Shown here: positions 50,892 to 60,154 of the stretch, piece after piece | Layout: each line of letters starts with the position of its first letter | Numbering within the stretch: position 1 is the first letter of the stretch | Source of the DNA: an uncultured Lachnospiraceae bacterium | GTDB lineage: Bacteria > Bacillota > Clostridia > Lachnospirales > Lachnospiraceae | Direction of reading: 5' to 3' | NCBI GenBank assembly: GCA_949949005.1 | Contig: CATLHM010000004.1 | Coordinates: 124,001-188,000 of the forward strand | DNA: 64,000 nt | Notes under the pieces: model-generated | What the model saw: only the letters and a program-made list of their open reading frames with translations | The model's database searches: none | Told to the model about the DNA's origin: nothing | Program-made: the position numbers and the translations under genes

Positions 50892-52676
50892 ATGGATTTT
50901 TATGGATTTTATACAGGGAAAATATTTGATGCCTATGAATATTTAGGAGCCCATAAGGAGGGAAAAGGATACACATTCCGCACCTTTGCCCCCGGCGCGG
51001 AGAAGGTGGCTCTGATCGGCGAATTTAACGGCTGGCAGGATCAGGCCATGAATAAGGCTTATGACGGCAATTTCTGGGAATGCCATGTGGAAGAGGCCCG
51101 GGAAGGGGAAATGTACAAGTATCGCATTTACTTAAGGGACGGGCAGTGTATTGACCACTGCGACCCTTACGGCTTTGGCATGGAGCTTCGGCCCAAGACG
51201 GCCTCTTTTATAAGGGATATGGATCGGTATCTATTTTCGGACGAGGCGTGGATGCAGTCCCGGAGCGACTGTAAAAACAGGCCGCTGAATATTTACGAGG
51301 TTCACATGGGCTCCTTCCGCAAGCCCTCGGGGGAGCCGGATGCCTGGTACAATTATGAGGAGATGAGTGAGATTCTAATTCCCTATCTGAAAGAGAAAGG
51401 CTATAACTATCTGGAGGTAATGCCCTTAAACGAATATCCCAGCGACGAGTCCTGGGGGTATCAGAGCACAGGCTTTTTCAGCCCCACTTCCAGATACGGG
51501 ACGGCGGATCAGCTCAAAGCCTTTGTGAATGCCTGCCACAGGAATGGAATCGGAGTGATTATGGATTTTGTCCCGGTGCATTTCGCGGTGGACGGCTATG
51601 CCCTGGCTAATTATGACGGCACGGCCCTGTACGAATACCCCAATTCCGCAGTGGGGGTCAGCGAGTGGGGAAGCTGCAATTTCATGCACTCCCGGGGGGA
51701 GGTGCGCAGCTTTTTGCAGTCAGCGGCTTGCTATTGGCTTAAGGAATTTCATATGGACGGCCTACGCATGGACGCCATCAGCCGGGCTATTTACTGGCAG
51801 GGCAGCCCGGAGCGGGGGGTAAATCGGAATGCGGTGGAGTTTTTGAGGTATATGAACCAGGGGCTAAAGCAGCTTTATCCCACGGTGATTCTTTCCGCAG
51901 AGGATTCCACTTCCTTTCCCGGCGTCACCAAACCGGTATCGGAAGGCGGGCTGGGATTTGACTATAAATGGGATATGGGATGGATGAATGATACCCTGAA
52001 TTACTTCCGGACGGAGCCAAAGTACCGGAGCGAGAATTACCACAAGCTCACCTTTTCCATGATGTACTATTATGACGACAGATTCCTGCTTCCTCTGTCC
52101 CATGACGAGGTGGTTCACGGAAAGGCAACGATTTTGCAGAAGATGAGCGGCCCATATGAGGAGAAATTTCCCCAGGCCCGGGCGTTGTATATGTACATGT
52201 ATGCCCATCCCGGCAAGAAGCTGAATTTTATGGGTAATGAGATCGGCCAGTTCCGGGAGTGGGACGAAAAGCGGGAGCAGGACTGGAACCTTTTGGAATT
52301 TCCCCTTCATCAGTGCTTTTTGCGGTTTATGGAGGAGTTGAACGGGATTTACGGCTCTCATCCGGCCTTTTATGAGAAGGATTATGACAGGGAGGGCTTT
52401 GAGTGGATCGACTGCCATCAGGAGGAAAAGTGTATCTATGCCTTTGAGCGCATAAGCCGCAGGGAGCGCGTCGCGGCGGTATTTAACTTTTCTGACCGGG
52501 AGCAGAAATATTTGCTGAAGATTCAGGATGCCAGGGAGCTGGAACCCTTGCTTTCCAGTGCGTGGAGGGAGTTTGGGGGGAAAGAGACGAGAAGCAGTAA
52601 AAAGCTTACAGGCAGCAGGGGGGAGTTTACCGTTTCCCTGCCGGCTTACTCGGGTGGGTATTATCTGGTGGAGTGA
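50892..52676 (+). CDS. glgB: 1,4-alpha-glucan branching enzyme
   Basis: A 594-residue GH13_9 enzyme that makes alpha-1,6 branches in glycogen. An N-terminal CBM48 carbohydrate-binding domain (IGEFNGW, about 39-45) is followed by the catalytic domain with regions I DFVPVHF (about 224), II DGLRMDA (about 288, nucleophile Asp), III SAEDST (about 334) and IV SHDEVVHG (about 402). Start ATG 50892 with GGAGGGTG upstream. No other glycogen genes (glgC, glgA, glgP) are adjacent, so it is a lone branching enzyme; it is shorter than E. coli GlgB because it lacks the extra N-terminal module. Confidence 0.95.
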   Translation: MDFYGFYTGKIFDAYEYLGAHKEGKGYTFRTFAPGAEKVALIGEFNGWQDQAMNKAYDGNFWECHVEEAREGEMYKYRIYLRDGQCIDHCDPYGFGMELRPKTASFIRDMDRYLFSDEAWMQSRSDCKNRPLNIYEVHMGSFRKPSGEPDAWYNYEEMSEILIPYLKEKGYNYLEVMPLNEYPSDESWGYQSTGFFSPTSRYGTADQLKAFVNACHRNGIGVIMDFVPVHFAVDGYALANYDGTALYEYPNSAVGVSEWGSCNFMHSRGEVRSFLQSAACYWLKEFHMDGLRMDAISRAIYWQGSPERGVNRNAVEFLRYMNQGLKQLYPTVILSAEDSTSFPGVTKPVSEGGLGFDYKWDMGWMNDTLNYFRTEPKYRSENYHKLTFSMMYYYDDRFLLPLSHDEVVHGKATILQKMSGPYEEKFPQARALYMYMYAHPGKKLNFMGNEIGQFREWDEKREQDWNLLEFPLHQCFLRFMEELNGIYGSHPAFYEKDYDREGFEWIDCHQEEKCIYAFERISRRERVAAVFNFSDREQKYLLKIQDARELEPLLSSAWREFGGKETRSSKKLTGSRGEFTVSLPAYSGGYYLVE

Positions 52677-52688
52677 TGAAAGCGGGAT

Positions 52689-52770
52689 GGAAAGGCCGGA
52701 ACGTTGGAAAGGCCGGAGCGTTGGAAAGACCGGAGCGTTGGCAAGGCCGGAGCGTTGGCAAAGTCGGAAC
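52689..52770. repeat. 17-bp tandem repeat (minisatellite) after glgB
   Basis: Four full units of GGAAAGGCCGGAGCGTT-type sequence at 52689, 52706, 52723 and 52740 with one or two substitutions, then a partial fifth to 52770. The 17-base length is not a multiple of three, so it is unlikely to be coding. Confidence 0.92.
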
Positions 52771-52856
52771 TAAAACCAGGGTGTATTACCATGAGGAATC
52801 GGGAGCTGCATATACGCAAAAGTAAGAAATTTTGCAAAAAAGGGAGGGATAGAAAA

Positions 52857-55046
52857 TTGCCTGTCACAGAAAAAATGATCGATCAACTCTATGCTGGCTG
52901 GCTTGCCAAGGTGATCGGTGTGCGGCTGGGAGCCCCTGTGGAGGGGTGGACATACCAAAAAATCAAGGAAAAGTATGGCATTATTAACGGGTATATTTCA
53001 GATTTCAAAAACTTTGCGGCGGATGATGACACAAATGTGCCGATTTTTTTCATACGCGCCCTGGAAAAATGCGGAAAAGACCATGAGCTGGAAGCCGCAG
53101 ACGTGGCGGATGCGCTGCTGGACTATGCCCCCTACGAGCACGGGTTTTTCTGGTGGGGCGGTTATGGCATGTCCACAGAACACACGGCCTATCAGAATCT
53201 GATAAACGGGATTCCTGCGCCACGCAGCGGGAGTATGGCCCAGAATGGTGCCACGGTGGCGGAGCAGATCGGCGGGCAGATCTTTATAGATACCTGGGGG
53301 CTGGTATCTCCCGGCAGGCCGGAGCTGGCGGCCAAAATGGCGAAGGCGGCGGCCAGCGTTACCCATGACGGGAATGGGGTTTATGGTGGTATCTTTGTGG
53401 CCTGCTGTATCAGCATTGCCTACATGGAGCGGGATATCAGGGCCATACTTCTTGGAGCCCTGGATTTCATACCGGCGGATTGCGAATATGCAAGGGCGGT
53501 GAGGGCCGTCATGGATTATCATGAAAAAAATCCTGAAAGCTGGCGGGATTGCTTCTCCTATATCTATGAAAACTTTGGCTATGATAAGTACCCCGGCAAT
53601 TGCCACATCATTCCCAATATCTGCGTCATGATTCTGGCCCTTTTGTACGGGAAAGGGGATTTTGACGCCACCATTGAAATCTGTACCATGTGCGGCTGGG
53701 ATACGGACTGCAACGTGGGAAATGTGGCTGCCATCATGGGAGTGCGGGGAGGAACCTGCGCCATCGACTATGAAAAATGGCGCAGGCCCATCCGGGATCT
53801 GCTGATCTGTTCCGGCAGTATGGGCAGCCTGAATATCCAGAGCATTCCCCAGGGAGCGGATTATCTGCTGAAAATGATGCTGCGCCTTGGTTATGAGCTG
53901 CCAGGGCAATGGGCGTCTGTGCTCAGCCAAAACAGCCGTCTGTGCCATTTTGAATATGAGGGCTCAACGGACTGTATGCGTTCCAGAGTCGTCTCCGCTT
54001 TGCAGGAGGAGCAGGACAGGGACGGAAAGGGGGAGGGAAAAGCCTTACTTTCCAACACGGACAGACAGGCCCATTCGGGAAAGCGCTCTCTTCTGATTCA
54101 GGCAAAGCAGGTAAAGGAAGCGGAGGTCTATCAAAAGACTTACTATTTTCCGGAGGATTTTGACGACAGCCGGTATGACCCTTCTTTTTCCCCGCTGGTT
54201 TACCCGGGAGATACCCTGCATTGTTATGTGAGAGGGGAGAAGGTAAAAGAATCCAATATAAAAGGGGAAAAGGTAAAAGCCGCCTTGTTCGCGAGGGACA
54301 GCCGCAGCCAGGCAATGGTTTTGGGGCCGGAGATCATTCTTTCCGACGACGGCTGGACAAAGCTGGATTTCAGGATTCCATCCGGGGAAGAGAATGAGCC
54401 TGTATTAGCACTGGTTGACGAAGTGGGGATCCTGCTCTCCTGTGAGGAAAAGGGGGATTTCCTATGCTATCTGGATGATTTTTATTGGGAGGGCGGAGCG
54501 TGCTACACCATTGATATGAAGAGAGAAAGACTGGAAATCTGGCCAACAACGGGAGTACCACACTATGAGATTTCCCAATTTACCAGATGGAAAGGGATTA
54601 CCTATCTTGACCAAGGCAGGCTTCATTTAACTGGTGAGGGTAGGTCTGCCGCATTCACCGGAAGTCACGAATGGAAAGATTATGCAGTTACGGCAGAGAT
54701 AGGAGCGGAGTTGGGAGAAAAAAGCCTGCTCTGTTTTAGGGTGCAGGGTGCCATGCATTTTTATGCTTTCGGGCTTTATGGGAAAGGCAGGGTTGCCCTG
54801 CTTAAGGTCGCAAATGGCGTACAGGAGTTGGCTCTTGCGAATTGCAGGTGGGAGGAAAAGGTCTCATACAGGCTTTGTGTGAGTGTAAAGGGAAATGAGA
54901 TTACGGCGGCTTTAGGGGAGAGCGTGCTTTTTTGTGTCATGGATGAGGAAAGGCCCTATCTCACAGGAAGCATTGGGCTGTTAACTCTGGATGGAAGCCA
55001 TATGTCCTGTGGGCGGATCGAGGTGGTAACTGATGAAAAAATCTGA
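52857..55046 (+). CDS. ADP-ribosylglycohydrolase-family protein with C-terminal beta domain
   Basis: A 729-residue protein. Metal-binding ADP-ribosylglycohydrolase motifs: FAADDDTNVPIFF (about 56) and GWDTDCNVGNVAA (about 280). After about 390, the remaining 340 residues form beta-rich modules resembling a concanavalin/LamG or DUF1080 domain (for example 'DYAVTAEIGAELGEKSLLCFRVQ'). ARH-like enzymes remove ADP-ribose or hydrolyse related N-ribosyl bonds. I place the start at TTG 52857, eight bases after GGGAGGG; ATG 52791 and 52875 are alternatives. It overlaps the ribokinase gene by 14 bases; together they could release and phosphorylate ribose. Confidence 0.82.
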   Translation: MPVTEKMIDQLYAGWLAKVIGVRLGAPVEGWTYQKIKEKYGIINGYISDFKNFAADDDTNVPIFFIRALEKCGKDHELEAADVADALLDYAPYEHGFFWWGGYGMSTEHTAYQNLINGIPAPRSGSMAQNGATVAEQIGGQIFIDTWGLVSPGRPELAAKMAKAAASVTHDGNGVYGGIFVACCISIAYMERDIRAILLGALDFIPADCEYARAVRAVMDYHEKNPESWRDCFSYIYENFGYDKYPGNCHIIPNICVMILALLYGKGDFDATIEICTMCGWDTDCNVGNVAAIMGVRGGTCAIDYEKWRRPIRDLLICSGSMGSLNIQSIPQGADYLLKMMLRLGYELPGQWASVLSQNSRLCHFEYEGSTDCMRSRVVSALQEEQDRDGKGEGKALLSNTDRQAHSGKRSLLIQAKQVKEAEVYQKTYYFPEDFDDSRYDPSFSPLVYPGDTLHCYVRGEKVKESNIKGEKVKAALFARDSRSQAMVLGPEIILSDDGWTKLDFRIPSGEENEPVLALVDEVGILLSCEEKGDFLCYLDDFYWEGGACYTIDMKRERLEIWPTTGVPHYEISQFTRWKGITYLDQGRLHLTGEGRSAAFTGSHEWKDYAVTAEIGAELGEKSLLCFRVQGAMHFYAFGLYGKGRVALLKVANGVQELALANCRWEEKVSYRLCVSVKGNEITAALGESVLFCVMDEERPYLTGSIGLLTLDGSHMSCGRIEVVTDEKI

Positions 55047-55986
55047 GAGTATCAAAGAAAAACATGAAAAACTTGAAAATCATAAAATTTTGGTGATTGG
55101 CAGCCTGAATATGGATTTGGCGATAGAACTGGATCACATTCCGACAGTGGGAGAGACCATTTTAAGCGACGGTGTTGGGACGGCGCCGGGAGGGAAGGGG
55201 GCCAACCAGGCCTGCGCAGTGGGCAGGATTGCGGGGGGCTGTTCTTTGATCGGCGCGGTTGGAAATGACGGATACGGAAAAGCCTTGCAGGAAAGCTTGC
55301 AGAATTTTCGGGTGGATACCAGAGGGCTGGTCACGAAACCCGGGGATGCAACGGGGATGGCGGTGGTTATGGTGAATAAAGAGGGGAATAACAGTATCGT
55401 GGTGATTCCCGGAGCCAATGGGGCTCTGACGCCGGAGGATATTGAAGCACATCGGGAACTGGTAAAAGAGAGTAAGTTGCTGATTATGCAGTTGGAGATC
55501 CCTTTAGAGAGCGTGCTTTACGGGGCAAAGCTGGCCAAATCCCTGGGGAAAACGGTGATCCTGGATCCTGCCCCTGCGCCAGAGGCGTTTCCGGAGGAGT
55601 TGTATCAGTATATAGATATTATAAAACCCAATGAGACCGAACTTAGCCGTCTTACGGGGATCAGCGCCGAGGGGACAGGCTATGTCCAGGGGGCGCAGTA
55701 TCTGCGGCAAAAGGGAATAAAAAATGTGCTGGTCACTTTGGGGGAAAAAGGCGCTTACTATGATTCCCAGGATGAAGGGAAGGGTTTCATTCCGGCTTGC
55801 CCTGTAGATGTGGTGGATACCACGGCGGCAGGAGACGCTTTTACCGCCGCAGTTGCGGCAAAACTCAGCGACGGTGCTTCCCTCCATGAGGCAGCCAGGT
55901 TCGCTTCCAGGGTATCTTCCATTGTGGTTACACGAAAAGGGGCGCAGTCGTCGATCCCATCGTGGGAGGAGGTCTGTGCTTTATAA
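55033..55986 (+). CDS. rbsK: ribokinase (PfkB family)
   Basis: A 317-residue sugar kinase: substrate-binding GSLNMDL and APGGKGANQACA (about 52-63), anion-hole motif DTTAAGDAF (about 262) with catalytic Asp, and the second PfkB signature. It phosphorylates ribose to ribose-5-phosphate; other pentoses or nucleosides are possible. It begins inside the end of the ADP-ribosylglycohydrolase gene, so the two are co-translated. A likely pathway is ADP-ribose or N-ribosyl compound breakdown followed by ribose phosphorylation. Confidence 0.92.
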   Translation: MKKSESIKEKHEKLENHKILVIGSLNMDLAIELDHIPTVGETILSDGVGTAPGGKGANQACAVGRIAGGCSLIGAVGNDGYGKALQESLQNFRVDTRGLVTKPGDATGMAVVMVNKEGNNSIVVIPGANGALTPEDIEAHRELVKESKLLIMQLEIPLESVLYGAKLAKSLGKTVILDPAPAPEAFPEELYQYIDIIKPNETELSRLTGISAEGTGYVQGAQYLRQKGIKNVLVTLGEKGAYYDSQDEGKGFIPACPVDVVDTTAAGDAFTAAVAAKLSDGASLHEAARFASRVSSIVVTRKGAQSSIPSWEEVCAL

Positions 55987-56202
55987 CAAATCCGGGATTC
56001 GGATGCTCAAACCGCCGTAGATGTCCACAGTGATGTGGTGCTTGAAAAATTGTGTAAATCTGATATAGTAAGGAGTAGAGGAGACGGCAGAAAGCGGTTA
56101 AGAATAGGCAAATACAGAATAGTATATACTTATGGTCTGAACGGAGAAATTAAAGTATTATATATTATGGATGTTGATACAAGGGGCGATATTTATAAAT
56201 AG
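55987..56202 (+). pseudogene. RelE/ParE toxin C-terminal remnant
   Basis: Directly after the ribokinase stop, in the same frame, the sequence is open to TAG 56202 and ends 'KRLRIGKYRIVYTYGLNGEIKVLYIMDVDTRGDIYK', the beta-strand core and tail of RelE/ParE toxins. The usual N-terminal helices are missing and no good start is present. Upstream residues show weak similarity only. A degraded toxin. Confidence 0.6.
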
Positions 56203-56217
56203 AAAGGAAGTGATTCT

Positions 56218-56430
56218 ATGAGCGCGGCGACAAAAGAAGTTATTAACTTAATGGAAATCTTACCGGAGAGTGATCAAAACTTTGCCCTTGAATTTATAAA
56301 AAAACTTGTTCTTGCATGGGACCCGGATTATACAAAGGTTACACCGACAGAAAGAAAAATACTGGAAGAGGTGGAAAAGGATATTCTTGAAAATGGAACA
56401 ATATCGCATGATGCTATAAATTGGGATTAG
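56218..56430 (+). CDS. small antitoxin-like protein
   Basis: A 70-residue protein starting MSAATKEVINLMEILPESD, followed by a helix (NFALEFIKKLVLAWD) and the acidic end DAINWD, behind GAAAGGAAGTG. Such proteins are commonly annotated next to RelE-type toxins. Here the toxin gene upstream is only a fragment, so it would be an orphan. AT-rich. Assignment from memory of family, moderately sure. Confidence 0.55.
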   Translation: MSAATKEVINLMEILPESDQNFALEFIKKLVLAWDPDYTKVTPTERKILEEVEKDILENGTISHDAINWD

Positions 56431-56567
56431 GAGGTAAGCGCCAAGGGAAGCGTTCCATTGAACCGATAAAGAGAGCAGAAGGAACCAAGGAGAATAAAAA
56501 CTGATGGCAGCCAGAGCCGATACACAGTTCTGGCTGTTTTCACTATAACAGTTCTATAAACTGGAAT

Positions 56568-56960
56568 TTATTTATGTCGTGGATATTCAGGCATCAAATC
56601 AATCAATCTTGTTGTCCGCCCTTCTCTATCCAATAGAATTTCAATATTTTCCACATCTCCGCCTAAATGCATCATAAATTCTCTACAAATACCACAAGAT
56701 GGAATTATATTTCCATCTTTATATACTGAAACCACTTTTGTAATCTCACTTTCGCCATATGTAAGCATTGTTGATAAAGCATTTCTTTCCGTGCACATTC
56801 CTATAGAGCCGTCCGTATCAATGCATATACCCTTATAAATATTACCTTTTTTTGTGAGTACGGCAGATGCCACACTCCCTACCCACATTTTACTTGAAAC
56901 ATCATGGGGATTCAAAACGCTCATTGCTTCTTCATATAACATTTTCCATTCTTTGTTCAC
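56568..56960 (-). CDS. cytidine deaminase
   Basis: A 130-residue zinc deaminase starting at GTG 56960 behind AAGGAGGACAAAACA. The active site is CTERN (Cys56, catalytic Glu58) and PSCGICREF (Cys89, Cys92): three Cys ligands, as in tetrameric cytidine deaminases and blasticidin-S-type deaminases. It would convert cytidine/deoxycytidine to uridine. The gene is AT-rich and lies among toxin relics, which suggests recent transfer. Start context and surrounding gaps show no other gene. Confidence 0.85.
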   Translation of the reverse strand: MNKEWKMLYEEAMSVLNPHDVSSKMWVGSVASAVLTKKGNIYKGICIDTDGSIGMCTERNALSTMLTYGESEITKVVSVYKDGNIIPSCGICREFMMHLGGDVENIEILLDREGRTTRLIDLMPEYPRHK

Positions 56961-57132
56961 TGTTTTGTCCTCCTTAATAAAATACCGATTTATATATTTG
57001 ATTATAAAATCTTTATCTGCCTTTTAGAATGTATATTCATAGGTTATTTTTCAATGGGTACACAAATCCGAAAAGGGAATTTCAATAGAAGAACGGATAC
57101 CAGGCTTGAACAGATATCCTTGTTTTCAATAA

Positions 57133-57166
57133 GTAACCGGGTAAGCTCAAAGGCCTACCCGGTTAC
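57133..57166 (-). terminator. terminator of the sugar transport operon
   Basis: An 11-bp stem, GTAACCGGGTA at 57133-57143 pairing with TACCCGGTTAC at 57156-57166; on the minus strand it follows the binding-protein gene and is followed by TTATTG. Confidence 0.75.
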
Positions 57167-57192
57167 TGGCAAGTTTATCAAATAATTAGGAA

Positions 57193-59031
57193 TTAATTAG
57201 ATTTAGTACTTCTGTCAACAGCGGTCTGATAAAGGGAAACGATATCGTTTACGCCGGCAGCCTCAAGCTCGCCAAGGTAAGCATTCCAGTTATCATCGGT
57301 TACACCGCCGGTGATCCAGGTGTTGATATATCTGTCAACAATATCAGATACGGTGGGCTGAATCTGAGCCAGTCTGGTCAGCTCGTCTACAGTCATCATG
57401 ACACGAGGGATGGCGTCATATTCTTCCATAACCTCATCCTTACCGTTTACCTTCTGCCACTCAAGAAGCTGTACAGCATCATAAGCGTATCCGGCAACGG
57501 TCTCATAGTACTCGTTCAGTACAATCATGGAACCACGTGCTGTGGTGGAGTTGGAACGTGCCTTACCGAAAGTATCATAGTCAGCGCCTTCATGAGAAGG
57601 AACATATCTTCCCTGCTCGTCAAGAGGAGTTCTTAAGATGCCGTTTTCATCTTTTACATAGTTGTAACCTTCTGCACCCCAGTTGGACTGAACGGAGATG
57701 GCGGGATCGCCTACCATGTAGTCAACGAATCTTGCGATTACATGAGGGAATTTAGCAGTAGTGGTGATTGCGGTATCGGAGGAATCCTGTAATTCGGAGT
57801 AGTTGTTCAAAAAGCCCATCTTGCCGGCTTCGCCTTCCAGACGAGGAAGAGGAACATACTCATCATGTACATCCAGGTTGGTGATCTCCTGGTCAGTCCA
57901 GGTACCGAAGCATCCGATTCTGGCAACATCTTCTTTGATCAGAGAGGTCTTGTAAGAAGCGCTCTCGTCAGCCTCGAAGGAGCCGTTCCAGATCAGGTTT
58001 TCGTTGTAAAGCATGTTGAAGAATTCAGCAGTCTTTCTGAAAGCTTCGTCCATAGCGGTAAAGGTAACCTTACCGTCGATCAGTCTTAAGTGGTCAGCAT
58101 ATGCGTTACCACCGCAGTAAGAGTCTGCGCATCCGAATGCGCCGGTAAAACGATAGAACATGTTGTAGGAACCAAAGCTGTCGGTTGCGCCGAACCATGA
58201 TGCCATGGGGATTTCATCGGCTTCGCCGTTTCCATTTAAGTCGCCGCCGTCACGGAATGCTTTCAGACAGTCTACCCACTCGTCAACAGTGGTGGGAACC
58301 TCTTTGCCTACCTGATCCAGCCAGGTCTTGTTGATCAAAAGAGGGCCGCCGGTAAGTACCAGACCGTACATTTCCTCAATGTAAGGGAAACCGTATGTAT
58401 GGCCGTTAGGAGCGGTGATCTCTGCACGATAGTTGGGATGATCGTCAAGGATCTTCTTTAAGTTGGGCATATAATCGTTGATCAGACCCTCGGTAGGAAG
58501 GAAAATGTCCTGATCCGCATACTGAACTACGATGTTACCGGATTTACCATCGCCGAAGTTCCAGAATGCATCCGGGAGATCATCACCGGAAGCCAGCATC
58601 AGGTTGATTTTTTCCTGAGCGCCTTCGTTAGGGATGGACTGCCACTCGAATTCTACGCCGGTATCTTCGAACCATTTCTGAGCCATAGCCAGTTCGCCAA
58701 CTTCAACTACACGTTCAGGGTTGTTGATGAAAAGCATAGTAATTTTGCCATACTTCTCTTCAAAAGCAGCAGGATCCTTAATAATAGGAAGAGATCCGTC
58801 CAAAGCGATAAGGCCGGCATCCACCGCTTCCTGCTCTTCAGGGGTAAGTCCCGTATCAGTTGCCGATGCAGCGGAATCTACTGCTTCCTGAATGTCCTCT
58901 ACATTCTCTTGGGGTGCGGAACTGCCACTGTCAGAACTGCTTCCACTGTCGCTTCCGCCACCGCCGCAGCCTGAGAGCAGGCCAGCTACCATGGTGAGGG
59001 AAAGCAGAATTGAAATAATTTTCTTTTTCAT
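57193..59031 (-). CDS. sugar ABC transporter substrate-binding lipoprotein
   Basis: A 612-residue lipoprotein with signal MKKKIISILLSLTMVAGLLSGC (Cys22), followed by a Gly/Ser linker. LplA-type extracellular solute-binding protein: 'ASGDDLPDAFW', 'GGPLLINKTWLDQVGKEVPTTVDEW' and a Ca-binding-type loop DGGDLNGNGEADEIP. It would capture an oligosaccharide and feed the two permeases encoded upstream. A hairpin separates it from them on the minus strand. No ATPase gene is present in the cluster, as usual where a shared MsmX-type ATPase is used. Start ATG 59031 behind AAGGAGG. Confidence 0.93.
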   Translation of the reverse strand: MKKKIISILLSLTMVAGLLSGCGGGGSDSGSSSDSGSSAPQENVEDIQEAVDSAASATDTGLTPEEQEAVDAGLIALDGSLPIIKDPAAFEEKYGKITMLFINNPERVVEVGELAMAQKWFEDTGVEFEWQSIPNEGAQEKINLMLASGDDLPDAFWNFGDGKSGNIVVQYADQDIFLPTEGLINDYMPNLKKILDDHPNYRAEITAPNGHTYGFPYIEEMYGLVLTGGPLLINKTWLDQVGKEVPTTVDEWVDCLKAFRDGGDLNGNGEADEIPMASWFGATDSFGSYNMFYRFTGAFGCADSYCGGNAYADHLRLIDGKVTFTAMDEAFRKTAEFFNMLYNENLIWNGSFEADESASYKTSLIKEDVARIGCFGTWTDQEITNLDVHDEYVPLPRLEGEAGKMGFLNNYSELQDSSDTAITTTAKFPHVIARFVDYMVGDPAISVQSNWGAEGYNYVKDENGILRTPLDEQGRYVPSHEGADYDTFGKARSNSTTARGSMIVLNEYYETVAGYAYDAVQLLEWQKVNGKDEVMEEYDAIPRVMMTVDELTRLAQIQPTVSDIVDRYINTWITGGVTDDNWNAYLGELEAAGVNDIVSLYQTAVDRSTKSN

Positions 59032-59059
59032 TGTGTCCTCCTTTTTATGTGAGTTGTTT

Positions 59060-59120
59060 TATAAAAAACATCCCGCAAGCGTATCGCACTTGCTTTTAGC
59101 AATGCGGAATGCTTTTTTCG
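59060..59120 (-). terminator. hairpin between permease and binding-protein genes
   Basis: Plus-strand AAACATCCCGCA (59066-59077) is complementary to TGCGGAATGCTT (59103-59114), 12 bp with two G-T wobbles, with a nested GCAAG/CTTGC hairpin. T runs flank both ends, so it may act in both directions and lower or protect the binding-protein transcript. Confidence 0.65.
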
Positions 59121-59209
59121 TGAATAGTTTTGAGGTTTGGCGGCACACCAGAGGCATGCCGCCTGGGAGTATATGATTAATATGAAGAAAACCGAAGTAA
59201 GTTTAAGTA

Positions 59210-60127
59210 TTAGCCCTTAACGGCACCGATGGTAACACCCTTTGCAAAGTACTTCTGGATGAAAGGATATACGATCAGAAGAGGGGCGGCAGCTACAACC
59301 ACGATACAGTACTTGAGCTGTTCAGCCAGTTTCTGCTTGGTAATCATGGCGTCTCCGGAGGAACCCATCTGGTTAGCCTGGTTCATCAGTACCAGGTTAC
59401 GCAGGATAACCTGCAGGGGCATCTTGTTGTCATCCTGTAAGTACATTAAAGCGTTGAAGAACTGGTTCCACATAGCCGTGGCGTAGAACAAAGCCATAAC
59501 TGCAATGATGGTACTGGAAAGTGGAATGGCAATCTTAAAGAAGAAGCCGAAGTCCGAGCAGCCGTCTACCTTGGAGGCCTCAAGAAGCTCATCCGGAATA
59601 CCTGACTCGAAGAAAGAACGGCATACGATCAGGTTGTAAGCAGATACTGCAACGGGAAGTACCATAGCCCAGATGGAATTGTAAATATTAAGAGTCCTGA
59701 TGGTCAGGTACAGGGGGATAATACCGCCGCTGAAGAACATGGTAAAGGTAAATACAAAGATCAGTCCGCGTCTGCCCACCAAATCCTTTCTGGAAAGGGC
59801 GTAACCCGCAGGGATGGTAGCAATCAGGGATACAACGGTTCCCACTACAGTGTAGATTATTGTATTTTTGTAGGAAGTCCACAGAGGCATATAGGATAAG
59901 GTGGTCTTATAGCCTTCGAAGTAGGGCTTCACAGGATAAAACAGAACCTTGCCGGAATTTACGATAACCGGATCAGTCATGGAAGCAATCACTACATAAT
60001 ATAAAGGATAAACAATAACGATACAGATCAGCGTCATGATGGCTATATTAACACCGTTAAAAATTTTATCACTGGCAGAGAGCTTCATTTTTGTCTTGTG
60101 ATTTGCAAGATCGCTATTTTTGCTCAT
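59210..60127 (-). CDS. sugar ABC transporter permease (LplC/MalG-type)
   Basis: A 305-residue membrane protein with six segments and the conserved EAA-loop region 'EASKVDGCSDFGFFFKIAIPLSSTIIAVMAL' of carbohydrate importers. The first segment is at about 30-50. Start ATG 60127 with AGGAGGAAATT. It lies downstream of the other permease (27-base gap) and upstream of the binding protein on the minus strand. Substrate sugar is not fixed. Confidence 0.93.
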   Translation of the reverse strand: MSKNSDLANHKTKMKLSASDKIFNGVNIAIMTLICIVIVYPLYYVVIASMTDPVIVNSGKVLFYPVKPYFEGYKTTLSYMPLWTSYKNTIIYTVVGTVVSLIATIPAGYALSRKDLVGRRGLIFVFTFTMFFSGGIIPLYLTIRTLNIYNSIWAMVLPVAVSAYNLIVCRSFFESGIPDELLEASKVDGCSDFGFFFKIAIPLSSTIIAVMALFYATAMWNQFFNALMYLQDDNKMPLQVILRNLVLMNQANQMGSSGDAMITKQKLAEQLKYCIVVVAAAPLLIVYPFIQKYFAKGVTIGAVKG

Positions 60128-60154
60128 TGAAATTTCCTCCTATCTAAATAAGTA

